A DNA stretch of 64,000 bases from Isoetes taiwanensis (taxonomy: Eukaryota > Streptophyta > Lycopodiopsida > Isoetales > Isoetaceae), in NCBI GenBank assembly GCA_021234155.1, contig JAJEKV010000129.1:349579-413578 (forward strand). Direction: 5' to 3'. A program made the position numbers and the translations under genes. How positions within the stretch are numbered: the stretch's first letter is position 1; every line of letters begins with the position of its first letter. The notes under the pieces are model-generated. The model was not told where the DNA came from, did no database searches, and was given only the letters and a program-made list of their open reading frames with translations. Positions 48,128 to 58,932 of this stretch are shown here, in pieces.

Positions 48128-49342
48128 ATTAAAGGATAATAATCAAATTCTAGAAGTGCAGGGTATGCTACATATTGAAGCAATGGAATTTGTACACATG
48201 CTGTGACTACCAACTATGGAAATACGGCAAAATATTGAAGGCAAGGTATTTTGTTAACATGCACAATCTATCTTGTTTGACAAACTTTACGGTTTTGCCT
48301 ATACTGATTAAATGTAGCATGCACTGATTAAAAATGTAGCATGCACTGATTAAAAAATACTTTATTCTTTGGACCATATATATGGTCGTGGGTTTTTAGG
48401 TCGGGTGATTTAACTTATGGTTCTGAAGTATGGATCTACTTAAAAGATTATAGATATGTTTAATGCAGCTGAAAATTAGAGAACTATTTGCAGCTTATGC
48501 AGCATAGAAATCTGTGAGAAGTAACTCTCTGTAAATGACTTTAAACTTCTTGTGCATTTTGGCTTGGAGTAACATGGCCTTCATATCTTTTTAAGAAACC
48601 TGTAACTGAGCGGAAGGTGATAGTATGTTCTAGAATCTTAGAATGCATTGTGATGATAAAATGCATGTGAGGAATTGAGATGCACCATTTGGCCGTACAG
48701 TTAGCTACTGTGGTGGGTTTGCATATTAATTTAAGGCTGCTTTCTAACTATGATATATGGTTGGCAGCATAATATGGGAACTGGACATGCTGATAATTTA
48801 ATAATCCTATGTTTGCATGTCTCCACAATTGTTTTGCCCATTTCAGGGGACTTTTTACAAAGTGAAGGGTGATAAACCTAAGAAGTTCACAGCTTACCTG
48901 TTAGTAGCTTAGGCCTTTACCCATTCTTTGGCTAACTGTCCTCTGGTTCTACTGGTAACCGAACTTCTTGCTCTTTGTTTTGCAGTTGTGAGAAATGCAA
49001 TATTTTATTCGTTTACACGGCATGAAAGCTAAGGATGATTCAAGATCAACTTTCAACATGGCTTCAACAGCAGATATCACTTTTAACGTATACTTTTTTA
49101 TTCTCAAATGGCAATATAGTTTGTGGTCTTGGATATAAAGATCAAGAAATGATTACTGTACTTCTTCTCAAAGTATTTAATGGAATTAATTTTTTGATAC
49201 TTTGTAACCAGATTAAGGTTTAGGTTAGCGGGCACCTGTTCTAACCTAAGGCTGCCAATTGTATCTGAAATGGTCTTTGCATGAAGTCCATTGGATGGTA
49301 AAAGTTTGTGTAAACGGACTTAAAGTTTTTTTTTTTTTTTTT
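48128..49342 (+). repeat. Array unit A2, 3'-truncated
   Basis: Nearly identical to the first 1.2 kb of A1. It stops at GGACTTAAAG, where A1 has a T8 run, and here a T17 run (49326-49342) leads straight into unit B. The hairpin module is missing. Confidence 0.9.
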
Positions 49343-50059
49343 ATTGATATTGCATGTTGCTCCTTTCAATTAGTGCCCATTCTTTAGTCCCTTCTGTCTA
49401 ATATAGTCTATCTTGTTCTTAACTGTTTTCCTAATATGATGTACCCCTCTAATATGACCAATGTTTTTGCTCCATATCTCTGCTCCAGTCCCTGTTCGGC
49501 AAAAAACTAAGGGCATTTGTGAAGGATTGAGATAGAATTTAGCATCCTCGAGACCTGCCTCCCCGAGCCCAGCCAAACAAGGTGATGTTGCACAGTAAGT
49601 TGCCCGTGGGGACTTGAATGGACATAGCATTCTACAAGGGTTGCCCGTGTTTTTTCTACAAGGGTGGTTCTAACATTTTTCTAAACTCTAATGGCCTATT
49701 TTCGTGGATCCCCTCGCTTTTTTATCATTTTAACTCCTTTTTTCGTGTTCTTCTTTTATCTATTTTCCCTTCTTGTAAAAAAATTCTTTAGGGCTAGATT
49801 ATCTCTTTTCTCTCACGTCTCATCATGGATAGCGATGGCGGGCGATGTCTTTCTAACGGTTTCATCACCTGGCCCATTTTCGATGCAAGTAGCCCTTTTT
49901 TCCGGATTTTCGGTGAGAAAATGTGAAGTTCTCTTTTAAACTGTCTCGGTATTTTCCTTTGTGGTTTCGCTGTTTCGACCTCCCGCTTGCTTGCATACCG
50001 GCTATGATTTGAAGAGTGTATGGGGAGATGTAAAGGTGGTCTCAATAAAGCGACCTTGA

Positions 50060-52972
50060 TCAAGATGGAGCGGAGAAGTTGAAAGTGATAAAAGAAAGAA
50101 AATCTTTGAATACCATGGACTGCAAAAGATTCATGGTTCCGCAAAGAACCCCATCATTCTTGAAGGAGTTGCTAGCTCGGCTCAAATTGCGGTAATTTCC
50201 CTTGTGCGTGGCACAGACTCTGAAGTTTTGAATCCAGTTGATCCCATTGCTCCGGTCTCTCCTATTGTTCCAATTGGTGTTGTTCCTACCCGTGCCCACG
50301 GCTCCTCACATGCCTCATTGCGATTGGATTATGAACATGGGGGGCTTATGCCCGATGCTTATAGATGACTCGCGAAATTTTGCAATATCCTACACTAGAG
50401 CATGCAAATGCACTGGCCGGCCGGATGTGCTTAGGGATCAGCCAGAGATGCTTTGGGATAAGCCGCCCCGACGGACCTCCAGGAACACAACCTTCCCACG
50501 TAATCAATGGTTTGATGCGTGAGTGCAAGGAACACAAAAGCCGGGTTCGCCAAATCACAAACACCGCTTTACCACATGTAGCCAGACAAAGACCGCCTTC
50601 CTTAAAGCCAAGAAAGCCGTGTACATTCACGGCACATCAAAGGAAATGTTTTATCTCCTCGAACGTCACCCGTGACCTTGGCGAAGGGTTAGAAAGCCGC
50701 ATGTTCACGAGAACATCACTTCCGAAAGCAAAGTTGGGCAATACTTGCAGCGGCTATATCGACCACCGGGGTGCACATGCAAAGATATTACCCAAGTAAG
50801 AAGGCCAGTCTTTGGAAATCACGTATCTGGGACGCGGAACAAGGCTTACGGTTTGCCAATTGGAAAGCCCCACCGATGGCATGCAAAAGGCAAATTGCTT
50901 AAGGGGCGGGGCAGATCCATAATACTGATCAATCGCCTTTGTTCAACAAGGCATTACAGAAGCTTCCGTGCACGGGGACCAATAGCGAAGTTGTTCCCAT
51001 CTATAAAGGCGGGTGATCCGCGCTGCTTCCGTACTGATATGAACAATCATGGTCGGGTTCGGTGTTTGCAAAATTGCTTGCAGGATTCTCGGCTGGCGGT
51101 TCGGGAATTTTGGCGGCGAGATACCGGCCCTCACCAGGCGGGATTGCACCGACACCTCAACCATTGACCACATCTTCACATTACGAGCCCGCGGTTGAAA
51201 ACAGGAACCAGAACCGGGATCTATATTGTTGCCGTGGATTTTGCAAAGGCATTTGACAATGCCTCGGGGAAAAACTATGGGCAAGATTTGCATTTGGGGT
51301 TTCTGTGAGATTTAGGAATGCAATTATGCAAAGCTTTATGAAAGATGCTCGGTAGGTTGCAACCGACAAGCCAACCATTTGATAGTAGTATCGGGGTTCG
51401 CCGGGGATGCCCTCTCTCACCAACATTGTTTGGGCTTTACATTGATCAATTGGAGAGCCGGCTTGGCGATAATGGGGCGACCCGGCTCACCTTTCTACCA
51501 GATCATCAAGCGGTTAATATATGCTGATGATGTGGACCTCCTAGCTTACACACACCAGGACATGCAGCGACATCTCGATGCCCCGGACACATTTTGTCAG
51601 CCCGTCGATATGCGCGTCAATCCTACAAGACTAAGGTGGTTTTCATATCATCTTCCACGACGGTAGGATCCCCTCCTTCCATTCTTAGTGGGCGTAATGT
51701 GGAAGTAGCATCCACATACAAATATTTGGGAGTGGAGTTTCCGTCTACTATGACCGGGACATCCATACGGGCCACGAAGTTACAGTGTTGTTTGGAAAGC
51801 ACTATATGCAATGCAAAACAATAGTCATAGAGCGGAGTTGTATGATTGGACCCATCGGTCCACACCCTGTTCAAAGTCTTAGTGATTTTGTCCTTTTATG
51901 GGGGTTGAAGTATGGGGCCCATGAGTATCCTAAGCTACTTGGAATGACTTGGAGCAGTGCGTAAAGCCTTCTTGGTACGAAAGCACTAGGGTGAAGTCCA
52001 CAGTCCCATATCAAATTCATCAGTAGAAACAGATTCTTGCCTCTTCGGAGGGCGACCCTTGATCGCCACATTGTCATTTTCGGAAGGTGGTCAACATGGA
52101 CGATGCTCGCCTCCCCAAAACTAGCTTATATCATGGGAATGGGGCCACAACGCCAAGGCCTGGAGGGAAAAGAGAGCTCAATGGATGGCTAGATGGAATG
52201 TGCGTGAGCACGTGTGCATACATGTGCAAACAGAGGCAGATCGCCATAGCTTGAGGCAATATCTTGACTTTTGCTTCATCAGCAAGCTTTGGGATGCTTG
52301 GCCCTTGAACAGTCAAGACAACACACTACCAGCCACATAAATCCCACATTGGAACGAGGCCCACAATGCTACCTCTCAAGCACCCACTTGCCCATGAAAA
52401 GACCTTGGACTCATTGCCTCCATTCCGGGGGCACATCATCTTCGAATTGAGACAGGCAGATGGATTTGGAGCCACGCCGGGACAGGCTCATCAATGCCGC
52501 CAAATGGGAGTCATTGAGGATGAATCTCATACCCTTCAAAAGTTGCCCAAAGATATGATCAAACCGGACGCTTATGTCGAAGTTGGTCGCCCGGCCACCG
52601 CTACATGTGACATTGAGCACGGCATCCGTGACGGATGCTAGGATCATACCTTCCGGAGGTCATGGACATGCGAGATCAGCTATGTCCTCGCACGCGACTT
52701 GACATGTACATACACATTTATTTCATGATGATGTATACTTGTACAGTTTGACAGCATTCTTATTATCGCCACGGTTTTCCTCGAAAACCCTTCGGGTGGG
52801 GGTTTTTAACCCTGACAAGAATAAGTTTGTCGCGGCCTCTTCGGGTCCCATAGGCCGATTGGTCTCGATGGGACGATAAAAAGCTATTCTATTCTATTCT
52901 ACTATTGATCTCTCTTCTCAAGTGGTCCCTCCCCGCCTCGATGCTCTCGGGACATCTCTTCAAATAAGGTTG
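50060..52972 (+). pseudogene. ORF segment of unit B split by LINE
   Basis: 50060-50288 is open: a basic start (ESDKRKKIFEYHGLQKIHGS), then a Pro-rich stretch (NPVDPIAPVSPIVPIGVVP). After removing the LINE the same frame continues at 52902 (TIDLSSQVV, then DALGTSLQI) to a possible AATAAG/GTTGAT donor near 52972, or further to a stop at about 53089. B' has the uninterrupted text at 59650-59950 but with frame changes. It may be a 5' exon of ORF1. Function unknown. Confidence 0.4.
50289..52901 (+). mobile_element. 5'-truncated LINE inserted in unit B
   Basis: The insertion is proved by B', which reads straight through (..GTTGTTCCTA/CTATTGATC..) at 59861-59885. It is 2.6 kb, starting in the middle of ORF2. 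In pieces over several frames: GSVFAKLLAGF (51058), NRDLYCC then FAKAFDN-like (motif A, 51215-51260), GMPSLTNIVW/GCPLSPTLFGLYIDQ (motif B, 51395-51450), YADDVDLLAYTHQDMQRHL (motif C, 51520-51575), a YKYLGVEFPSTMT segment (motif E, 51718). The 3' end has GGGTCCCATAGGCCGATTGG then a TTCTA-repeat tail. A 3-bp CTA occurs on both sides. Apart from frame breaks the protein is well kept, so the insertion is young. Confidence 0.9.
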
Positions 52973-52989
52973 ATTTATATTGGTTTTGT

Positions 52990-54846
52990 GCTTTCATTTA
53001 TAAAGGTTTTAACCACGGGTTCTCTTAGCTCTTCCCAATTTCTTGATATGCTTTGCCTCTTCCTTCAGTCCTTTTGTTTGTGCTTTTAAGGTCACTAACA
53101 TCTTGTGTTATTGTTCATGTCCTCTTTGCCCTTTGCTCATTCTGTTATATTCTCGTCTTCTTTCATTAACCATATGATTTCCATTAGATTATTTTCGTTA
53201 AAATTCCTCATAATATTCGATTTTTCAAGTATGATCCGCTCCATGATCTTTATTTTGATCTCTTATCCATACCTCTGTCTTATTCACGCATTACACCATT
53301 AATATCCATGTCCTTCCTTACGTTTGGTTTTAGTTATCTTTGTTGCTCATATCTACTTCTTGTTATTTGTCTATTATTCCTATTCTTTCCACAATATAAT
53401 GTCTAATTGTATCTTTTTTCTTCCTCCTGTAGAATTTGCTCATACAATGCAGCTTCAACAATTTACTTTGACCTGCAGACTACATTATCTTATATGCTAG
53501 CATAATTTTTTCTCTTAAATTCATTCCTCTATTGTTCATAGTTCTCCATATGTTTCCTTTTAAACTTTAACCCTTTTCTCCCGAATGTTTTATACATTTC
53601 AGTCTTTGTAATTTAAACTAGGATAATTTGCTTTCAAGTTATTTCTGGATTTTATTTATGCTTTCTTTGACCCTCTGTATCATAATATTAATGTTCTTTG
53701 CTCTTCTTTCTATTCTATGTTTCTAGGATTTTCCTCCTATAACTTAGCTCCCGCTATGAAACTTCTATCATCTATTTTAACCTCTTGATGTGATCCAAAG
53801 TAGTTCTAATTTAGGCTCACCTTCTAATTCTAACTTTATGCCCCTATTATATCTTTTTAATGCTTATCATATTTACATATTAGCATAGTTGTTTATGGTG
53901 AAGGGCGAGTAGCCGGATAAGTTCTTTGTTTACCTGCTACCGAATACATGACAACCATGTCTAATGCTTGTTTGTGTATTGTTTGGTGCGTGCTTAGGAT
54001 GTTGTGTGATCTTTGTGGTTTACAACATATTAACTCGGTTTTCTTAAAAGATATTTTGGTGACATCTACGAGCTTTTATTCTGCTATAGCTTAACATCAA
54101 CTCTTGTTTATGAATGAATATTCTTCATATTCTGTTTTGATATTTTGGTGACATCTACAAGCTTTTATTCTGCTGTAGCTTAACATGAACATATGTTTAT
54201 GAATGAAAATTCTACATATTCTGTTTTGTTGTCATAATACTATGTTTTGGTTCATATTATTCTCTGTTTTCTTTATTTGATAATATAATGGTTAGCAGAC
54301 TTAGTGTTGTAAGTCTTTTTGCTCCTGAACTTGTTTTATCCTATACAGAGTTAAGTTTACATGTCCTGCACAAGTTTCTAGGCTGTTTTTGCAAAATAGG
54401 CTTAACCATCAAATGTTTTTCGGATAAATCTTATGAAGTCTTAATAAGTTTTTCCTTTTTCTCAGATCATGGTCTTTTTATTCAATATTTCTAAGTTAAA
54501 CTTTTCCATAAGGCCACATTTTCTATATCTTCTCATTTATATTTTGTTAGTGGACTGTTTTACGTTAAACTATGATGTAACATTTCTTTGATGGTTGCAA
54601 CCTGATCAGTATAGAGATAAAGGTTTTTTAGTTTGTCTCAAATCAAGGCTTGGTCTAGGCTTACACCTAGTCTAGTCCAGGACTGCATGTGTATGGTCTT
54701 TGAGTTCCAAAAAGTTGGTCTCTAAGGCTTAGGACTGTCTTGACAGTCTGGGGGGTTTTTTAATGTTATCTCAGTTTTTGGGTTCAACCCAAGACCTTGG
54801 TTTGGGATTAGGTGTATCTAACTTCTTGCAATTATTTTTACAGAAT
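52990..54846. other. Non-coding T-rich part of unit B
   Basis: T-rich with many stops in every frame; repeated almost exactly at 59960-61836 in B'. It ends with a pyrimidine tract and TTTTTACAG just before the ORF1 ATG at 54847, so it may be an intron. Contains a short direct repeat (GATATTTTGGTGACATCTAC, about 54052 and 54141). Confidence 0.5.
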
Positions 54847-56422
54847 ATGGAAACTAAGGCACAGATTGATCCTGAAGCTGATATCAACTCTATCTGGATA
54901 AAAGAATTAGTATCTCTCAACTATGATAACTGCGGAATCTCGAGCCCAAATTTTGCAGTTCAAACTCTGATTGCATGCATAAGGAGTAAGGAAGTCCATG
55001 AATATATTGTCCTTAAAGAAAGCAATCTGCTGGATAAAGACAAGTCCCCAGTCAGTTACTTGGGCTTCAATGGTTGGTTTGGAATTTTTGTTAAGATGAA
55101 GAAAGCTAATTTCAAACTTGAGGTCTGTAAAACCCTGATCTCAGCTGTCTATAATGACATGGAAAACCTCCTTTATGCCAGAACATGTCTCGAGGATGAT
55201 CTTGGTAAGAAATTTCTCATTGGTTTAACTCACTTAGAGGAAGTTCATCAGATGAAATCTTCACTTCAAGTGGATGTGGAAATCAATGCTGAATCTACTG
55301 ATTATATGAATGATGATGTCAAGAATTGCCTCTTTTCTGAAAATGATTTAACAGATGAAGATTTGTTTGGCCTCGATGATAATAAATTTGATGATCCAGA
55401 AAAAGAAGAGGATTTTGATGAGGTACCTACTCTAACACTTCAAAATTCTGCAAGATTTCCAATCATTCCGCAACGTAATGTGGAGGTGATGTCACGCCGG
55501 GCTCATGCCATATGGAAGAGTCAAAATTTTGGAGCTCTTGCTCCTATCAATGTAGAAACGTGGAAAGCATTGACAGGTATTGTAGATGACGAAATCAGGG
55601 TTGGTACCATCAAGGCCACCAAGTTAGAAAAATATTTCACAAAAAAAGAAATTCCTCTTCCATTTCCTATTTCATTTTTTCACCAAATCGTATCAAAGGG
55701 GCCTAGTTCGTGTATCCATATTAGCTTTAAAGGAAATATGTATTCTCGATGACAAGAGGGATGGTTTCTATTTGAAGAAAATTTGGAGGACTCATTGTCC
55801 TTTTCTCCCCGTGGTTTGCGCATAAGAATACTAAAAAACCGTGAAATGATGATTGTGGCAGTAGCATTATATGGTTGGACCATGCAGTTTGGTTTCTCTT
55901 AAACAACTTGGAGACAGCATTTCCGGATTCTACTCCTACTGCTAAGATGGTATGTCTTACCAAATTATTACATAATGTTCTAAAACCTGCAGTGTTGGCA
56001 TACCTCTCCTATCTGGAAGTAAGACGAGTAATGGTGGATATGACTTTATACTATGCTGCTAACCCTGACAGCGACCTCAAAAGAGCTTTTGGTGGTAACA
56101 AGCTTGCTGATATTGCTTGAGAAAACATCGGAGGCCGATTTCCTTCGGACGAGTCAACCACGAGAGGTCCGGGAACTTTCCGCCTACTAGACAAGGCAAA
56201 GGTTTCCAATAAATTTTTCCGCTAATATGTTCTCCCTAAAAAACCACCAAGGGTTACTGTTGATCCTAGACTCACTGCTCTTGGCAGCAAAAAACAGGTT
56301 GGAAAGATACAGGATGAAGGAACTTCCAACGAGGATGAATATTCTGTTACCAAAGGTGGAAACACTGCTATACCTCTTGGAGACAAGGTTCCACAGAAAC
56401 TAGACTGAGAACGAGATTCCAG
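54847..56422 (+). pseudogene. Unit B ORF1, acidic protein of unknown function
   Basis: Starts at METKAQIDPEADINSIWIKE after TTTTTACAG. About 300 codons are open to a stop at 55750-55752. The same frame continues (WFLFEENLEDSLSFSPRGLR) to 55902. After one frame change it goes on as HAVWFLLNNLETAFPDSTP, LAYLSYLEVRRVMVDM, then a basic Pro/Lys-rich tail (PKKPPRVTVDPRLTALGSKK, about 56240-56300). Residues ~180-225 form an acidic stretch (NDLTDEDLFGLDDNKFDD). No zinc finger, coiled coil, endonuclease or capsid motif is recognised. It lies directly before the reverse transcriptase and ends at a possible donor (TTCCAG/GTCAG at 56422-56423). B' has its first ~36 codons only. Stops and the frame change make it non-functional as read. 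Confidence 0.6.
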
Positions 56423-56730
56423 GTCAGTTTTATAAAATATGATTTTTCTTTCAGATCACTGTTTTTTCATAGTTGTCTCTCATTTTGTGAATATTTCTTT
56501 TTATGAGTTTTTTCCCACTCTTTAACTTGTTTCGTCTACCAAGGGTTTTTATGGAAAGAATTTTCCCTTGGATAGACGTATGTGACAAAAAAATTCTTAT
56601 ACTCTTTTTCCCTTGACCTGTCTTGGACAACAAGTTACTATATCCTTCGGAGCCATAGTTTTTTAATTTGATTTTATCTGTCATAGGACCTGTCCCTTCT
56701 ATTTTCTGAAACAATAAACTTTTTTTATAG
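56423..56730 (+). other. Probable intron between ORF1 and RT
   Basis: Begins GTCAGT, ends TTTTTTTATAG; 308 bp, AT-rich, stops in all frames. The coding text resumes immediately (VVPANYRSIIRDC, 56731 on). The phase from ORF1 as read does not match, so either a frame error lies upstream or the RT starts independently at the ATG at 56785. Confidence 0.45.
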
Positions 56731-58786
56731 GTTGTTCCAGCTAACTATCGATCTATTATCCGAGATTGCAATCGGAAGAGACATATGATTACCTCCAAGG
56801 ATAGTCCACGAACTAAAATAGTGCATTGCACTTTCTTCTCTAAGTCTTTGGAAAAATTCAGTATTCGAAATATTTTTAAGGAGATCCTTTTGATTCACAT
56901 ACCTACCATAGCAGATGAGCTCTTGAACAACACTATGTTTGGTTGGAGGTATATAGACAAACTAAAGGATAAAGTGTACAAACCCTTTGAGGTTTTTGCT
57001 GATGGTTTCCCCAAGAAGTGTCCATGCAAGAATCCCAGCCTTGCAAAGTTTGTAGATGCAAGCATTGGCCATATTAGAACGATAAACTTGGAAATTATCC
57101 ATTGCCCAAAATTGAGGGCTGCTTTCTCTAATGGCCTTAATCATATTCCTAATGCGTCTTTTTCCATTGACGACTTCATGGCAGATTTTTCTCAAACTTG
57201 TAACCATTTCTTTTCTTCACACCGATTTGATCTGTTGCACCTTAGTGAGGAAGATTTACGCTGCATTAAAGATGACATCTTAGCTTTGGCTAAACAAAGA
57301 ATTACAGTGCATAAACAAAACTCCAAATCAAAGAGATATCTGTGGGACGATGGAAATGTCAGAAAAAATCTGCTTTGGCTTCAGAAAAACCTTTACATCT
57401 CTGAACTAGACAAGGCAAGTAACAATGCTTCATTCATTTGCCAATGGCACATAAGAGAAATGGCATTCCTTAGACTTGATAGCCCAGACTTTGAAAGAAT
57501 CATCGCTAGCCCTGATAGTATTAAAGCTGAATGTGTACATGAAATCACCAATTTCTTGGGCCTTCCGTGCCCTTCAAGTAATAGGCTTCCTTACCTAATG
57601 GGAATTTTCAAAGCTCATAAGGGGGAATACAGATGGTTGACCAATGCACACTCCACTCTTTTTACAGAAGTAGCGGATTTTATTACAGCAGTTTTGAACA
57701 ACTTTATTGAGCTTTGGCCAGAATTATGTCATTGGAATACTGCTGAGTTGAAACTATGGCACAAAGACAGGGTAAACCCATGTTGGCTGATAAACTCTTC
57801 CTATGATTTTGTCCTTAACCTTCCAAAGAAAGTTTTCAACGTCTTCTCCATAGATATCACAAAATGCTTTGAAAATATTCCCTTAGAAGGTGATGAAGGT
57901 ATGGTGGATATTATGGGAGATATTGCGGGTCTTGTCTGGCAGTTTATGGCCTGGAAAAATCCTCTCTTTCAACTTGTCATCACAAGGTCAAATTCTTCTT
58001 TTACTACCAAGTGGATGAAGGTTGGTGATTCTCAAAAGAAGTGGTCCGTAGTATCTAGGTCTGACTTCATCAAATTTAACAACTGGTTACTTTCTCATTG
58101 TTTCCTTCAAATGGGCAAAGATGTTTGGAGGCAGAAGAAAGGCATCCCTATGGGTTTTTCAAGTAGTCCTGCATGGTGTAACTTATATTTAGCTTGGTAT
58201 GAACTCAGGTTCATTATGAGATTGGCTCACCTCAATAGAGTTAAGGACATCCCTAGGTTCCAATTTGCTTGCAGGTATATTGATGATTTGTGTATAATCA
58301 ATGGGGGGGGATTTGCAAGAATTCTTTTCAGTCCATTCTGATTGTACTGTCTACAATATGATTCACCTTGGAGTAAAAAATGAAACAGTCTACAAAATAA
58401 ACTCCAATTTTGGGCATAGAATAAACTTCCTCAACATCACAGTCCAGGTTTTGGACCCAAACATTGGTTTGTTTCGTTACACCAGATATGACAAAAGAAG
58501 AAATCTGGATTTTGAAGTGTTCAGGTTTATCAAAGCAAGTGGTTGCAGACCATATGGTCAAGCATGCAAAGTAATAATATCCCAGATTTTTCCGTATATT
58601 TATGCTCACTCGAATTTGGAAGAGGCAGTGGCTGACGTATTTGATCTTATCATGTCTTTCCACAACAATGGTTTCCTAAAAAAGGACTTGGTCAGAATTG
58701 TTCTCAACACTTTGAAGACAAACAATTTTCCCAGCTTGCCCTTTGATATTGAAGATTTTTCAAGATCTCTAAAAAAACGAATGTAA
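56731..58786 (+). pseudogene. Penelope-like reverse transcriptase, one frameshift
   Basis: RNA-dependent DNA polymerase expected to copy the element RNA. Counting from the ATG at 56785: CPC at residues 79-81; a GHIRTINLEI segment at ~92; LDKASNN at ~208, corresponding to the DKG-type motif before the PLE polymerase core; LPYLMGIFKAHK at ~270; CWLINSS at ~332; motif A FSIDITKCFENIP with Asp357; motif B KGIPMGFSSSP at 452-461; motif C YIDD with Asp500 and Asp501. The frame then breaks in a G8 run (58303-58310); one G fewer would continue it. The second part (YTRYDKRRNLDFEVFRF, about 58482) matches the end of this family, and it stops at 58786. The motif B form and the DKRxxxxFxV tail fit PLE-type proteins rather than LINE or LTR types. 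No GIY-YIG domain is seen before or after. The catalytic residues are intact; the frameshift lies in a homopolymer and may be an error. Confidence 0.82.
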
Positions 58787-58817
58787 GTTCTTTTCTTTTT
58801 GAAGAGTAGTTTTATTC

Positions 58818-58932
58818 GGGACAGGTAGGGCCCCTGTGTTACAGCAGGGCCCTACTCTCCCTGTTGTAGCAAGATTTGTATTCCTATGAATACCGTGGGC
58901 CTCCTGAACTGCGGTTGGTGGTAGGTTTTTTT
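58818..58932 (+). other. Terminal hairpin module of unit B
   Basis: GTAGGGCCC (58825-58833) pairs with GGGCCCTAC (58847-58855), extended by CTGT/ACAG with a two-base bulge. Then CTCTCCCTGTTGTAGC, a second small stem GTATTC/GAATAC, GGGCCTCCTGAACTGCGG and T7. Differs from the A module at several stem positions but pairing is kept. It begins 30 bp after the RT stop codon. Confidence 0.75.

Larger units (their letters stand above)
49343..58932 (+). mobile_element. Unit B: Penelope-like retroelement, interrupted by a LINE
   Basis: Starts ATTGATATTGCAT directly after the T-run and ends with the hairpin module and T7 at 58926-58932. Without the LINE insertion it is about 7 kb. Order: ~700 bp non-coding, an ORF segment (50060-50288 continuing 52902-52972), ~1.8 kb AT-rich non-coding (intron or leader), ORF1 (54847-56422), a probable 308-bp intron, reverse transcriptase (56731-58786), hairpin module. 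No LTRs, no integrase, no GIY-YIG endonuclease seen. Its head-to-tail position beside a partial copy of itself (B') is typical of PLEs. Confidence 0.72.

Noticed and set aside
49370-49630. Minus-strand open frame kept in B and, 9 codons shorter, in B' (58962-59195)
   Set aside because: Conservation is explained by the recent duplication, and the 27-bp difference happens to be a multiple of three. No motif and wrong strand for the element.
56731-58932. GIY-YIG endonuclease domain
   Set aside because: No GIY..YIG pattern before or after the RT; the RT stop is followed within 30 bp by the terminal module.
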